Origin: Labilithrix sp.
GTDB lineage: Bacteria > Myxococcota_A > Polyangia > Polyangiales > Polyangiaceae
DNA: 64,000 nucleotides
Reading direction: 5' to 3'
Assembly: GCA_019637175.1 (NCBI GenBank)
Contig: JAHBWD010000005.1
Coordinates: forward strand, 62,001-126,000
Positions within the stretch are counted from its first letter, which is position 1; each line of letters opens with the position of its first letter. The notes beneath the pieces were generated by a model that searched no databases, was not told where the DNA came from, and worked only from the letters and a program-made list of their open reading frames with translations. The position numbers and the translations under genes were made by a program. This document shows positions 26,664 through 35,889 of the stretch, piece by piece.

Positions 26664-28163
26664 ATGATGCACGGCGCGCTCGAGGACATCACCAAGGCCG
26701 TGGGCAACACGCCCATCGTTCGGCTGAACCGCGTGACCCAGGGCCTCGCCCCCGGCGTCGAGATTTACGTCAAGTGCGAGTACCTGAACCCCGGCGGCAG
26801 CCACAAGGATCGGCTCGCGTGGAACCTCCTCCGTCGCGCGGAAGAGGCCGGCCTCGAGCCGGGCGGCACGATCGTCGAGGCGACCAGCGGGAACACGGGC
26901 GCCTCGCTCGCGCTCCTGGCCGCCATCCGCGGCTACAAGTGCGTCTTCGTGATGCCCGACAAGATGAGCCAGGAGAAGGTCTCGAACCTCCGGGCCTTCG
27001 GCGCGCGCGTCGTCATGTGCCCCACCGCGGTCGACGCCGACGATCCGCGCAGCTACTACAAGGTGTCGCGCCGCATCGCCGACGAGACGCCGAACTCGTT
27101 CTACGCGAACCAGTACCACAACCCGGCGAACCCCGAGGCGCACTACCTCTGGACGGGCCCGGAGATCTGGAAGCAGACGCACGGCGACATCGACGTCTTC
27201 GTCGCCGGCCTCGGCACGGGCGGCACCGTCAGCGGCACGGGCAAGTACCTCAAGGAGAAGAAGCCCGGGCTCACGATCGTCGGCGTCGATCCCGTCGGCT
27301 CGCTCTACTACGACTTCGTGAAGACCGGCCGCATCACCAAGCCGTTCTCCTACAAGGTCGAGGGCATCGGCGAAGACTTCTTCCCGTCGACGATGAACCT
27401 CAAGATCCTCGACGACATCGTCCGCGTCGACGACAAGGAGTGCTTCCTCATGACGCGCGACATGACGCGCCTCGAGGGCCTCTTCGTCGGCGGATCCGGC
27501 GGCGCGGCGGTGGCCGGCGCGATCAAGTGGGCCAAGGGAAAGAAGGGCCCGCTCAAGATCCTCGTGTTCTTGTGCGACGCGGGGCAGAAGTACGTCTCGA
27601 AGATCTTCAACGACGACTGGATGCGCGAGAACGGCTTCCTCGACGAAGAGCCGGGCATCGGCGTCGTCGCCGACATCTTGCACATGCGCGGCAAGCGCAA
27701 GATCGTGACGACCACGCCCCAGGCGAAGGTCAAAGACGTCATCGCCACGCTCAAGCAGCTCAGCATCAGCCAGCTCCCGGTGGTCGAGAAGGGCAAGCTC
27801 CGCGGCGTCGTCGGCGAGGTCGATCTCCTGCGCCACCTCGTCTCCGGCGGCCAGAAGAGCGCGAGCTCGCCGATCCACGACCTCGTCGAGAGCGATTACG
27901 CGACGGTCACGCCCGACACGAAGCTCGAGCTGCTCCAGGGCGTGCTCGCCGACGCGCGCGCGGCGATCGTCATGGAGCGCGACGCCGTCGTCGGCATCGT
28001 CACCAAGATCGACCTCATCGAGTACCTCGCGAAGAAGAACGCCGAGGCGCTCGTCGCCAAGAGCGACAAGGCGCGCGGCGCGAAGCCCAAGGCCGCGCCG
28101 AAGGTCGCGCCGCGCAAGAAGGCCCACAAGAAGGCGAACGGGGCGCGCGAGCGGCGCGCCTGA
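26664..28163 (+). CDS. cbs: Cystathionine beta-synthase with C-terminal CBS domains
   Basis: 499 residues from ATG 26664 (a second Met follows). PLP-dependent fold type II core: AVGNTPIVRLNR, NPGGSHKDR with the Schiff-base Lys48, EATSGNTG binding the substrate carboxylate, GTGGTVSGTGKYL binding the PLP phosphate, and VGVDP. A pair of CBS domains covers about 350-465 (VKDVIATLKQLSISQLPVV, LLQGVLADARAAIVM). A basic Lys/Ala tail ends the protein. It condenses serine and homocysteine to cystathionine; the CBS pair usually regulates. The haem domain of animal CBS is absent. O-acetylserine sulfhydrylase activity is a less likely alternative. Confidence 0.92.
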   Translation: MMHGALEDITKAVGNTPIVRLNRVTQGLAPGVEIYVKCEYLNPGGSHKDRLAWNLLRRAEEAGLEPGGTIVEATSGNTGASLALLAAIRGYKCVFVMPDKMSQEKVSNLRAFGARVVMCPTAVDADDPRSYYKVSRRIADETPNSFYANQYHNPANPEAHYLWTGPEIWKQTHGDIDVFVAGLGTGGTVSGTGKYLKEKKPGLTIVGVDPVGSLYYDFVKTGRITKPFSYKVEGIGEDFFPSTMNLKILDDIVRVDDKECFLMTRDMTRLEGLFVGGSGGAAVAGAIKWAKGKKGPLKILVFLCDAGQKYVSKIFNDDWMRENGFLDEEPGIGVVADILHMRGKRKIVTTTPQAKVKDVIATLKQLSISQLPVVEKGKLRGVVGEVDLLRHLVSGGQKSASSPIHDLVESDYATVTPDTKLELLQGVLADARAAIVMERDAVVGIVTKIDLIEYLAKKNAEALVAKSDKARGAKPKAAPKVAPRKKAHKKANGARERRA

Positions 28164-28164
28164 G

Positions 28165-28599
28165 CTACGCGATCGGCTCTTTCTTGATGGTGATGTTGTA
28201 GACGCCCTTGCCGGTGGCGATCGTCTCGCTCTCGGCGTCGGCGTTGAACATGCGAACGTCGGCGACGCCGACGCGGTTGCCGAGGCGAACGACCGTCGCC
28301 TCGGCGATGAGCGTGACGAGGCGCGCGGGCCTCAGGTAGTCGATGCGCAGATCGATCGTCGAGACGCGCGCGCGCTCGTCTTCGATGTCGGTCCAGACGG
28401 CGGCGCCTCCGGCCGCGTCGGCGAGCGCGGAGAGCACGCCGCCGTGGAGCGCGGGCCGGAGCGGATCGCCGACGAGCTCGTCGCGAAACGGAACCTCGAG
28501 GCGCGCGAACCCCTTCTTCGCCTCGGCGCACTTGACGCCGAGGTAGCGGTTGAAGGGGATGAGCTCCTCCATGACTTGCTTGAGGACGTCGGGGTGCAT
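28165..28599 (-). CDS. PaaI-family hotdog thioesterase
   Basis: 144 residues from ATG at 28599. Hotdog-fold landmarks: NRYLGVKCAEAKKGFARLEVPF, LHGGVLSALADAAGGAAV (active-site helix), STIDLRIDYLRPAR. Proteins of this family hydrolyse small or aromatic acyl-CoA esters in the cytoplasm. Its stop is 1 bp from the cbs stop (convergent) and its start is 2 bp after the stop of the zinc-ribbon protein gene, so it is probably co-transcribed with that gene. Confidence 0.85.
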   Translation of the reverse strand: MHPDVLKQVMEELIPFNRYLGVKCAEAKKGFARLEVPFRDELVGDPLRPALHGGVLSALADAAGGAAVWTDIEDERARVSTIDLRIDYLRPARLVTLIAEATVVRLGNRVGVADVRMFNADAESETIATGKGVYNITIKKEPIA

Positions 28600-28601
28600 G
28601 A

Positions 28602-29717
28602 TCAGGCAGGGGTGATGTACTGCATTTCGACCCAGTGCTGCTGGCCGTCGGGGAAGACGACGCAGACCTGAGAGCCGCGCACTTCTTGCACGGTGCCGGG
28701 GTAGCGCTGGCCGTTCGACCACGTGACCTGGACGCGCGAGCCGGGCGCGTAGCCGAACGTGTAAGGCTGCTGCGACTGCATCGGAGGTTGAAACCCCGGC
28801 GTCGGGTAAGGCGCAGCGTACGGGTTCGGTGTTTGCATCGGCGGCGCGCCGAACGCTTGCGGCATCGGCTGCCAACCTTGCGGTTGCTGCGGAGGCTGCG
28901 GAGCCGGCGGCTGCGGGGCGGCGTACGAAGGCTGCCCATACTGCGAGCCCGGAGGCGCGAAGGCCGCGCCCGGCGACGGAATCGACCCCGGCATCGGCGC
29001 GGGAGAAGATCCCGACGCGCTCGCGACCGGCGCGGCGACCGGGATGCCGGGGACCGATCCGGGCTGCGGCGCCCCCGAAGGCGAGGCCGATCCGGGTGAC
29101 GCTCCTGCGGCGCTCGGCGGCCGCGGGATCGATCCGGGCGGGAACGCTTGGAGGAGCTGCGTCTTGCCCTGCGTCGCCGGCGGAGGCGGCGCGCCGAGCG
29201 AAGGCTGCGCGATGCTCGGCATGGCTTGCGTGCCCGGGATGCGCTTCGCTCCGGCGGGATCGTTGGCGCTCGCGATCGCGGCGCCTCCCGCGGCGTCGAA
29301 CGCGCCGCGACGCGAGTCGACGTTGCTCACGGCGAGCGGCGAGACTTGAGGGCCCACCTTGGGATCGCCGACCCCGGGCGCGGTGCTCGCGAGCTCGGGC
29401 GGCACGGACGGCGGCGGACCGTAGCTCGACTTGTTCATCTCGGGCATCTCGGGACGCGTCGCCCCGGGCCCCGCGGTCTGCGCGAACGGATTCACGACCG
29501 AGATCGGAGGCGCGGGCGCATACGCCGACGACGGACCTGAGGCGGCGGGCGGCGGCCCCGGCGAGGCCGCGCTCGTGGCCGGCTCCGATCCTGCCGCGGC
29601 GGGCGCGCTCGTGGTCGACGCCGCGGGAGATCGCGGATCGCCCGCGGGCGTTCCGCAGGCCGCGCAGAACTTCCGCGAGCCTATGAGCTCAGCTCCGCAC
29701 TTTGCGCAGTGAGTCAT
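28602..29717 (-). CDS. Zinc-ribbon protein with Pro-rich linker and Tudor/SH3-like C terminus
   Basis: 371 residues from ATG at 29717. Zinc ribbon at residues 4-21 (CAKCGAELIGSRKFCAACG). About 270 residues of low-complexity Pro/Ala/Gly/Ser/Gln linker follow. The last 55 residues form a small beta domain (GSRVQVTWSNGQRYPGTVQEV, VCVVFPDGQQHWVEMQYI) resembling Tudor- or SH3-type barrels that bind peptides or modified residues. No transmembrane segment. The architecture of N-terminal zinc ribbon, disordered tether and C-terminal barrel suggests an adaptor; the partner is unknown. Confidence 0.72.
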   Translation of the reverse strand: MTHCAKCGAELIGSRKFCAACGTPAGDPRSPAASTTSAPAAAGSEPATSAASPGPPPAASGPSSAYAPAPPISVVNPFAQTAGPGATRPEMPEMNKSSYGPPPSVPPELASTAPGVGDPKVGPQVSPLAVSNVDSRRGAFDAAGGAAIASANDPAGAKRIPGTQAMPSIAQPSLGAPPPPATQGKTQLLQAFPPGSIPRPPSAAGASPGSASPSGAPQPGSVPGIPVAAPVASASGSSPAPMPGSIPSPGAAFAPPGSQYGQPSYAAPQPPAPQPPQQPQGWQPMPQAFGAPPMQTPNPYAAPYPTPGFQPPMQSQQPYTFGYAPGSRVQVTWSNGQRYPGTVQEVRGSQVCVVFPDGQQHWVEMQYITPA

Positions 29718-29751
29718 CTTTCGCTCCCATGTTCGGGCACCTCGGGGAACG

Positions 29752-31428
29752 TTACAAGGGCGCTCGACCGCGCGCCGGTTTCCGATGGACCGAGAGCTCG
29801 GCAGGGAAGCCCCCCATGTCGACGGTGAAGGCGCGCTCGAGCACCAGGCCGGCGCGCTCGGCCCTGGCGTGGAGCCTGCCCTGGCGCGCGTCGGGGCACG
29901 CCCAGACCAGCGCGCCGCCGGGAACGAGGACGGACGCGGCGTGGGCGACGAAGCGCTCGAGCAGCTCGGCGTGCGTTCCGCGGTGCACGCGGCGGCCCAT
30001 CGGAGGATTGGTGATGATCGTCGTGACGCCTTGGGGACGAAACGACGTCGCGTCGCCCTGCTCGAGCGTCGCGCCTGCGATCCCAGCGTCGGCGAGGTTG
30101 GCGCGCGCGGCCTCGATCGCGGAGGCCTCGACGTCGCTGCCGACGAGCGCGGCGTAAGGACCGAGCCGCGCGCGCTCGACGAGCTCGGCGCCCGCGCCCA
30201 CGAACGGATCCCAGACGACGTCGTCTTCACGGGGCGCCACCAGCCGGGCGAGCGCCGCAGCGATCACGGGGTGCGACGACGCGGGCACCGTCCTTTTGCG
30301 GTAGGCGAAGCGCTCGTCCGGCATGCCTCGAGGCACGAGCTCGATCGCGACGCGGTCTTCGTGATCGTCGACGACGATCTCCCACGTGCTCGCGGTCGGA
30401 TCGTTGACGAGCTCGCTCGTCGCTTCGCTCACGAGCTCGGCGCACCGCCACGCGAGCGCGCGTCGATGTCCGCTGCGCGTCCACGCGAGGCGGAAGCGGA
30501 TTTTTGCGCCGTCGGTTCGCGTGAACGCGCGCATCACGGCGAGCGCGCGCGGATCGGTGATCGCGCGCACGATGGCCTCGGCGAGGTTGTCCGTCGTGCC
30601 CGTCTCCCCGCGGACGGGCACGGGATCGAGCGGAAATCCCACGTGGATCGCCGTTCGGACCGAGGTCGCGCGCGAGAGCGGACCTTCGAGGCGCGCGTCG
30701 ACGAGCCCGGAGCCGGCGACGCGCGGCCGCCACGCGTCGCCGATCTCTTCGGCGACGATCGCCTCGAGGCCCGCGCGCGTGTGGAACCGGAGCGCGATCG
30801 GCTCGCCGAACGCGCGCGAGGCGTCGATCGCGCCGGGCGTCGCGCGCCCTCGCTCGCGATCGATCATCAGCGTCGCGCGCGTCGCGCGCTGCCCGACCGA
30901 TCCTTCGCGCGCCCCTGCGAGCCGCTCGCGCGCCGCGCTCGATCCGATCCGGCCGAGCGCGTCGGCGAGCGATCGGCGATCTTCGTCGCTCGACGACGTG
31001 TCCCACGCCGCGAGGAGCGCGCGCTCGACGACCGCGCGCCCTTCGGCCGAAGGCGGGCGGAGCTTCGCGAGCGCGCGCGCGGCGGTGTGACGCGTCTTGG
31101 GATCCGCGTCCGAGAGCGCGCTCGCGAGCCACGCGCGCGCCTCGGCCGCGGCCTCTTCGGGCGCGCTCGCGGCGAGCCGGCCGACGAGGCGCGCCAGTCG
31201 TCCGCGCGCGGGGCGTTTCGCGTCGCGCGCTCGCGTGACGGTCTCGCGGATCGATCGCGCGGCGTGCCGCGCCTCGATGCGGAGGACGGCGCGCTCTGCC
31301 GCGCGCGCGAGATCCTCGTCTTCCTCCCGGAGGAGGTCGAGCAGAGCGCCGAGGTCGCGGATCCCGGGTGTGTACCCCGGGTCTTTGACGCGGGCGGCCA
31401 GGGCCGCCTCGGCGGGAGAAGACGCCAT
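29752..31428 (-). CDS. THUMP/RlmL-like RNA methyltransferase with HEAT-like N terminus
   Basis: 558 residues from ATG at 31428 (another ATG 6 bp upstream). Residues 1-200 are helical with HEAT-like repeats (ALSDADPKTRHTAARALAKLR). About 215-350 is a THUMP-like RNA-binding region (RFHTRAGLEAIVAEEIG). The C terminus is a class I methyltransferase: VVWDPFVGAGAELVERA (SAM motif I), VGSDVEASAIEAARANL, and the catalytic NPPMGRR, typical of N2-guanosine or related base methylases (RlmL, Trm14). The rRNA or tRNA target is not known. The HEAT extension is unusual. Confidence 0.82.
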   Translation of the reverse strand: MASSPAEAALAARVKDPGYTPGIRDLGALLDLLREEDEDLARAAERAVLRIEARHAARSIRETVTRARDAKRPARGRLARLVGRLAASAPEEAAAEARAWLASALSDADPKTRHTAARALAKLRPPSAEGRAVVERALLAAWDTSSSDEDRRSLADALGRIGSSAARERLAGAREGSVGQRATRATLMIDRERGRATPGAIDASRAFGEPIALRFHTRAGLEAIVAEEIGDAWRPRVAGSGLVDARLEGPLSRATSVRTAIHVGFPLDPVPVRGETGTTDNLAEAIVRAITDPRALAVMRAFTRTDGAKIRFRLAWTRSGHRRALAWRCAELVSEATSELVNDPTASTWEIVVDDHEDRVAIELVPRGMPDERFAYRKRTVPASSHPVIAAALARLVAPREDDVVWDPFVGAGAELVERARLGPYAALVGSDVEASAIEAARANLADAGIAGATLEQGDATSFRPQGVTTIITNPPMGRRVHRGTHAELLERFVAHAASVLVPGGALVWACPDARQGRLHARAERAGLVLERAFTVDMGGFPAELSVHRKPARGRAPL

Positions 31429-31510
31429 GATCACCTTACCTTACGAGACAGAGGCCGCCCCAGCGTAACCGGTCCGCGGTCTCGGGCGTACTCTTCGGAG
31501 GAGAAATCCC

Positions 31511-32215
31511 ATGTCGGATGGTTTCGAACCCTCGATGAGCCGACGCGCGTTCGTCCGGTCTGCCATGTTCGGCACCGTGATCGTGGCGCTCGGCGGCGGG
31601 TCGTACGTGCTCGCGAGCGAAGACGAGGAGCGCAAGGCGCGCGCCGACAAGCGCCCCGACGGGCGCGCCAGGCTGCCGCCCGGTCAGTACCTGCTCAAGC
31701 GCATCCGTCCGATGGGCGGCACCGAGGGCGATCCCAGCCCCGGCGGCTTTCGGCTCCGCGTGCACGGCGAGGTCGAGCAGCCCTTCACGATCGACTTCGC
31801 GGAGCTCTTGAAGATGACGCAGGTCGATCGAGTCTGCGACGTGCACTGCGTGACGAAGTGGACCGCGCTCGACACGAAGTGGACGGGCGTGAAGCTCGCC
31901 GATCTCGCCGCGCGCGCGAAGGTCAAGCCGGCGGCGCGCCACGTGATCTTCGAGGCCGCGGCGGGCTACACCGCGAACGTCCCGCTGCGCGAGGCGCTCG
32001 CGCCGAACGTCATCGTCGCGCACAAGTACGAAGGCGTTCCGCTCGCGCGCGCGCACGGCGCGCCGGTGCGCGTCGTCGTCCCCGATCTCTATTTCTGGAA
32101 GAGCGCGAAGTGGATCACGGGCGTGCGCTTCGTCGCGAGCGATCGGCCGGGCTACTGGGAGACGCGCGGCTATCACAACCACGCCGATCCATGGAAAGAA
32201 GAGCGCTACGGCTGA
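31511..32215 (+). CDS. Molybdopterin-dependent oxidoreductase (sulfite oxidase/MsrP-like), Tat exported
   Basis: 234 residues. A Tat motif (SRRAFVRSAMFGTVIVALGGG) directs folded export. The oxidoreductase-molybdopterin domain follows; the conserved Cys that coordinates molybdenum lies in CDVHCVTKW (Cys113 the likely ligand), then TGVKLADLAARA, PLREAL, KYEGVPLARAHGAPVRVVVP. At 234 residues it lacks the C-terminal dimerisation domain of true sulfite oxidases. A good Shine-Dalgarno (GGAGGAG) precedes ATG 31511. The next gene, 1 bp away, encodes a membrane partner, so the pair likely forms a periplasmic oxidoreductase with quinone or haem linkage. Confidence 0.87.
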   Translation: MSDGFEPSMSRRAFVRSAMFGTVIVALGGGSYVLASEDEERKARADKRPDGRARLPPGQYLLKRIRPMGGTEGDPSPGGFRLRVHGEVEQPFTIDFAELLKMTQVDRVCDVHCVTKWTALDTKWTGVKLADLAARAKVKPAARHVIFEAAAGYTANVPLREALAPNVIVAHKYEGVPLARAHGAPVRVVVPDLYFWKSAKWITGVRFVASDRPGYWETRGYHNHADPWKEERYG

Positions 32216-32216
32216 C

Positions 32217-32825
32217 ATGACGGACGTCTCGAAGAACGCGCTCCCTGATCCCCGACGGGGGAAGAGAGCGCCGTGGCGCCCGTGGCTCCGCGCGATCCAT
32301 CGCGACGTCGGCTACGTCGCGGTGGGCCTCACGTTCATCTACGCGCTGTCGGGCCTCGCGGTGAACCACATCACCGACTGGTCCGACGGCGACGCGAGCT
32401 TCAAGTCGTATCAAGCGACGCACGAGCTCGGCGCGCTGACCGGAGAGGATCAGGCGATCGCCGACGCGATCCGCCGGCGCCTCTCGATCGACGAGACGCC
32501 CCGCGAGATCTACCGCCCGTCGCCCGAAGAGCTCGAGATCCTCTTCGACAAGCGCACGCTCCACGTGAACACGGCCACCGGGCGCGTGATCGACGAAGGA
32601 CAGAAGCCGCGCTTCTTGCTCCGCGTCGCGAACTGGCTCCACCTGAACCGAGGCAAGAAGGCGTGGACGTACGTGGCCGACGCCTACGCCGCGGGCCTCT
32701 TGCTCCTCGCCGCGAGCGGCATGTTCATGATCGCGGGCAAGAAGGGCCTGCTCGGCCGCGGCGCCGTCCTCGTCGGCGTCGGCATCGCGATCCCGGTCCT
32801 CTACGTCATGTTCGCGGGCCCGTGA
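32217..32825 (+). CDS. PepSY-associated membrane protein, partner of the molybdenum enzyme
   Basis: 202 residues with three or four hydrophobic helices: residues about 28-50 (HRDVGYVAVGLTFIYALSGLAVNH) and two or three in the last 65 residues (AAGLLLLAASGMFMIAG, AVLVGVGIAIPVLYVMF). The His residues near the helix ends (IHRDVGY, VNHIT, NWLHLNRGKKAW) match the PepSY-associated haem-binding helices family. Its start is one base after the oxidoreductase stop, so it probably anchors that enzyme and passes electrons to or from it (inference from the family and operon). Confidence 0.75.
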   Translation: MTDVSKNALPDPRRGKRAPWRPWLRAIHRDVGYVAVGLTFIYALSGLAVNHITDWSDGDASFKSYQATHELGALTGEDQAIADAIRRRLSIDETPREIYRPSPEELEILFDKRTLHVNTATGRVIDEGQKPRFLLRVANWLHLNRGKKAWTYVADAYAAGLLLLAASGMFMIAGKKGLLGRGAVLVGVGIAIPVLYVMFAGP

Positions 32826-32828
32826 CGA

Positions 32829-33875
32829 TCAGCGCGCGCCCGCCGAAGGAGGCGGCACGCTGTTGTAGCGCTCGCGGATCGTCGGGATGAGGTACTCGTC
32901 GAACGCGCGCTCGAAGTCGAACGCGGGCGCGTAGCCCCAGTCATTGCGGGCGCGCGTGTCGTCCATGTCTTCGGGCCACGAGTCGACGATCTTCGAGCGC
33001 ACCGCGTCCGGCGCGAACGAGATTTGAGCGCCGGGGAAGCTCGCGCGCACGCGCTCGGCGATCTCGGCCGCGCTCACGCTGAACGCGGAGACGTTGTAGA
33101 CCGTGTCGGTGAGCTTCGCGCGATCGGCCTCGAGCAGTCGAACGAGCGCGCTCACCGCGTCGGGCATCGCCATGAACGGGATCTTCGCCTCGGGGCCGAC
33201 GAAGCACTCGTACGGCTGCTTTCGCGCCGCGGCGTGGAGCATCTCGGGGCCGAAGTCGCTCGTGCCGCCCGTCGGCACCGTCTCCGCGGAGATGAGCCCG
33301 GGGAAGCGGAGCGATCGGAAGTCGAGGCGCGCCGCGGTGGCGAGCGCGCCGAGCTGGCGGAAGTAGCGCGTGAAGTAACGGCCGAGGTGCTCGCAGTAGA
33401 GCTTGTTGCAGCCGTACATCGTGATCGGGACGTTCCAGTCTTCTTCGCGCACGCGGCCGGCCTTGGCCTTCTCTTGAATCGAAGGCATGCCGTAGACGGC
33501 GATCGAGCTCGGAAACAAGAAGCGCACGGGCCGGCCGAGGCGCCCCGACTGGTTCTGCGCCATGCGGAGCAGGTGGAGCGTTCCCTCGACGTTCACCTGG
33601 TGCGCGAGCTCGGGATCGCGCTCGCCGCGCGTCGAGAGGAGCGCGGCGAGGTGGAAGACGACCTCGATGTCGTGGTGGGCCGCGATCTGGTCGAGCAGAT
33701 AGCGGTCCATGATGTTGCCCGCGTACGTCTCGAGGCACAGGCTGCGGTATTTCTCCGCGAGCGGCGTGAGATCGACGGTGACGACGCGGTAACGCCCCTC
33801 TGCGTGGAGGCGCTGGAGGAGCGTTCGGCCGATCTCGCCGTTCGCGCCCGTGACCAAGACGACGGGTTTGCTCAT
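32829..33875 (-). CDS. tdh: SDR-type L-threonine 3-dehydrogenase
   Basis: 348 residues. Extended-SDR NAD-binding motif [11 protein letters not shown] at residues 9-19, active-site Ser in FPSSIAVYG, and the catalytic Tyr154/Lys158 pair in [24 protein letters not shown] and [15 protein letters not shown] match the SDR-type threonine dehydrogenases known from animals and some bacteria, rather than UDP-sugar epimerases. It oxidises threonine to 2-amino-3-ketobutyrate. The divergent neighbour is kbl, the next enzyme of the pathway, which strongly supports the call. Confidence 0.88.
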   Translation of the reverse strand: MSKPVVLVTGANGEIGRTLLQRLHAEGRYRVVTVDLTPLAEKYRSLCLETYAGNIMDRYLLDQIAAHHDIEVVFHLAALLSTRGERDPELAHQVNVEGTLHLLRMAQNQSGRLGRPVRFLFPSSIAVYGMPSIQEKAKAGRVREEDWNVPITMYGCNKLYCEHLGRYFTRYFRQLGALATAARLDFRSLRFPGLISAETVPTGGTSDFGPEMLHAAARKQPYECFVGPEAKIPFMAMPDAVSALVRLLEADRAKLTDTVYNVSAFSVSAAEIAERVRASFPGAQISFAPDAVRSKIVDSWPEDMDDTRARNDWGYAPAFDFERAFDEYLIPTIRERYNSVPPPSAGAR

Positions 33876-33931
33876 GCGCGCCGCACGCTAAGCGGCGGCG
33901 CGAACGCCCGCAAGCTGATAGAAAGCGGTTC

Positions 33932-35128
33932 ATGTTCGGCGCAGCCAAGGAAGTCTACGAAAGCACCCTGAAAGAGATCCGCGAGGCCGGCCTCTACAAA
34001 GAGGAGCGCGTCATCGTCACGCCCCAGGCGGCGGAGATCGGCGTCGGCGCGTCGAAGCAAAAAGTGCTCAACTTCTGCGCGAACAACTACCTCGGCCTCT
34101 CCTCGCACCCCGAGGTGATCGCCGCGGCGCACCGCGCCATCGACACCCACGGCTTCGGGATGAGCTCGGTCCGCTTCATCTGCGGGACGCAGGATCTCCA
34201 CAAGGAGCTCGAGCGCAAGATCTCCGCGTTCTTCGGCACCGAAGACACGATCCTCTACTCGTCGTGCTTCGACGCGAACGGGGGCCTGTTCGAAACGCTC
34301 CTCGGTGAGGAAGACGCGATCATCTCCGACGCGCTCAACCACGCGTCGATCATCGACGGCATCCGCCTCTGCAAGGCCGAGCGCAAGCGCTACCCCAACG
34401 GCGACATGGCCGCGCTCGAGGCGGCGCTGAAGGAGACGCAGGGCAAGCGCCTCCGGATGATCGCCACCGACGGCGTCTTCTCGATGGACGGCTACCTCGC
34501 GAAGCTCGACGTCATCTGCGACCTGGCCGAAAAGTACAAGGCGATGGTGATGGTCGACGACTCGCACGCGAGCGGCTTCATCGGCAAGACGGGGCGCGGC
34601 ACGCCGGAGCACTTCGGCGTGCAGGCGCGCGTCGACGTCATGACGTCGACCTTGGGCAAGGCGCTCGGCGGCGCCGCCGGCGGCTTCACCACGGGCAAGA
34701 AGGAGATCGTCGAGCTCCTCCGCCAGCGCTCGCGGCCGTACCTCTTCTCGAACTCGATCGCGCCCGCGATCGCCGGCGCGTCGGTGGGCGTGATCGATCT
34801 GCTCTCGAGCACGACCGAGCTGCGCGATCGCCTGATGGCGAACGCGAAGCGTTTCCGCGAGGGCATGACGAAGGCGGGCTTCGCGATCAAGGAGGGCATC
34901 ACGCCGATCGTGCCCGTGATGCTCGGCGACGCGCGTCTCGCGCAAGAGATGGCCAAGAGCCTCCTCGACGAGGCCATCTACGTCATCGGCTTCTCGTTCC
35001 CCGTCGTGCCCAAGGGCGAGGCGCGCATCCGCGTGCAGCTCTCGGCCCAGCACACCGAGGCCCAGGTCGACCGCGCGATCGCCGCGTTCACGACGATCGG
35101 CAAGCGCCTCGGCGTCCTCGGCCAATAG
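33932..35128 (+). CDS. kbl: Glycine C-acetyltransferase (2-amino-3-ketobutyrate CoA ligase)
   Basis: 398 residues, the same length as E. coli Kbl. PLP aminotransferase fold I, alpha-oxoamine synthase family: [62 protein letters not shown] and the PLP Lys243 in [13 protein letters not shown]. It cleaves 2-amino-3-ketobutyrate with CoA to glycine and acetyl-CoA. The 56-bp region to the divergent tdh must hold both promoters; CTGATAGAAAG upstream could be a -10. Confidence 0.97.
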   Translation: MFGAAKEVYESTLKEIREAGLYKEERVIVTPQAAEIGVGASKQKVLNFCANNYLGLSSHPEVIAAAHRAIDTHGFGMSSVRFICGTQDLHKELERKISAFFGTEDTILYSSCFDANGGLFETLLGEEDAIISDALNHASIIDGIRLCKAERKRYPNGDMAALEAALKETQGKRLRMIATDGVFSMDGYLAKLDVICDLAEKYKAMVMVDDSHASGFIGKTGRGTPEHFGVQARVDVMTSTLGKALGGAAGGFTTGKKEIVELLRQRSRPYLFSNSIAPAIAGASVGVIDLLSSTTELRDRLMANAKRFREGMTKAGFAIKEGITPIVPVMLGDARLAQEMAKSLLDEAIYVIGFSFPVVPKGEARIRVQLSAQHTEAQVDRAIAAFTTIGKRLGVLGQ

Positions 35129-35135
35129 GAGCGTC

Positions 35136-35888
35136 GTGACCTTGCTCGACTTCTCGAAGCTGCCCGACGTGAGCGAGCTCCACGCCGAGCTCGAGTCCGA
35201 CGAAGAGCGGACGTTCGCGGCGCACATGAAGGCGCGCGAAGACGCCTTCGAGCACATCTTCGGCGAGACGCACCCGCCCGGGCAGATCCTCTCGCCCGAC
35301 GACGCACAGCTCTCGGTGAACTGGCCCGGCGGCGGCGTGTACGCGTTTCCCCCGCGCGGCGAGCGCAACGGATGGCACTACGTGACGCACGGCCTCGCGC
35401 AGCCGATGGATGAAGAAGAGGCGATCAACGCCGTCGACGACGACGAGCGCTTCTCCGGCCTCGGCGTCGAGCTCGTGATCGCGACGCCGGAGTCGGTCGA
35501 CTGGGCGCCCTCGCTCCTCATCGAGCTCGTTCGCTACCTGCTCTTCGATCCCGAGGCGCGCCTCATCGTCCCGGGCGACCGCATCCCGACGAGCGCGATC
35601 GCGCAGCTCGCGCCCGGCACGTCGCTCACGCACATCATCGCGACGAAGAGCCCCGAGTACGGATGCGAGCTGAAGCTGCCCGCCGGCCGTTGCCTGCTCG
35701 TGCACCTCGTCGGCGCGACCGCCTCCGAGATCGCGCGCGCCAAGGCGATGGGCGGTCGCGAAGGCACCGACGTGCTCGTCTCGACGCTTCGCAAGCTCGG
35801 GCCCGGGCTCGTCACCGATGCGTCGCGATCGTGCACGACGACCGACGCGCGCTTCGACGCCGCCTGGCGCGAGTGCGGCGGAAGCTGA
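35136..35888 (+). CDS. Suppressor-of-fused (SUFU) domain protein
   Basis: 250 residues from GTG 35136, 7 bp after kbl, with AGGAG overlapping the kbl stop as ribosome binding site. About residues 50-170 resemble the bacterial SUFU domain: GVYAFPPRGERNGWHYVTHGLAQP, GLGVELVIATPESVDWAPSLLIELVRYLLF, and LTHIIATKSPEYGCEL. In bacteria these domains often act as immunity or antitoxin-type proteins for polymorphic toxins, or as stand-alone proteins. No toxin gene is adjacent. Probably cotranscribed with kbl. Confidence 0.65.
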   Translation: MTLLDFSKLPDVSELHAELESDEERTFAAHMKAREDAFEHIFGETHPPGQILSPDDAQLSVNWPGGGVYAFPPRGERNGWHYVTHGLAQPMDEEEAINAVDDDERFSGLGVELVIATPESVDWAPSLLIELVRYLLFDPEARLIVPGDRIPTSAIAQLAPGTSLTHIIATKSPEYGCELKLPAGRCLLVHLVGATASEIARAKAMGGREGTDVLVSTLRKLGPGLVTDASRSCTTTDARFDAAWRECGGS

Positions 35889-35889
35889 G

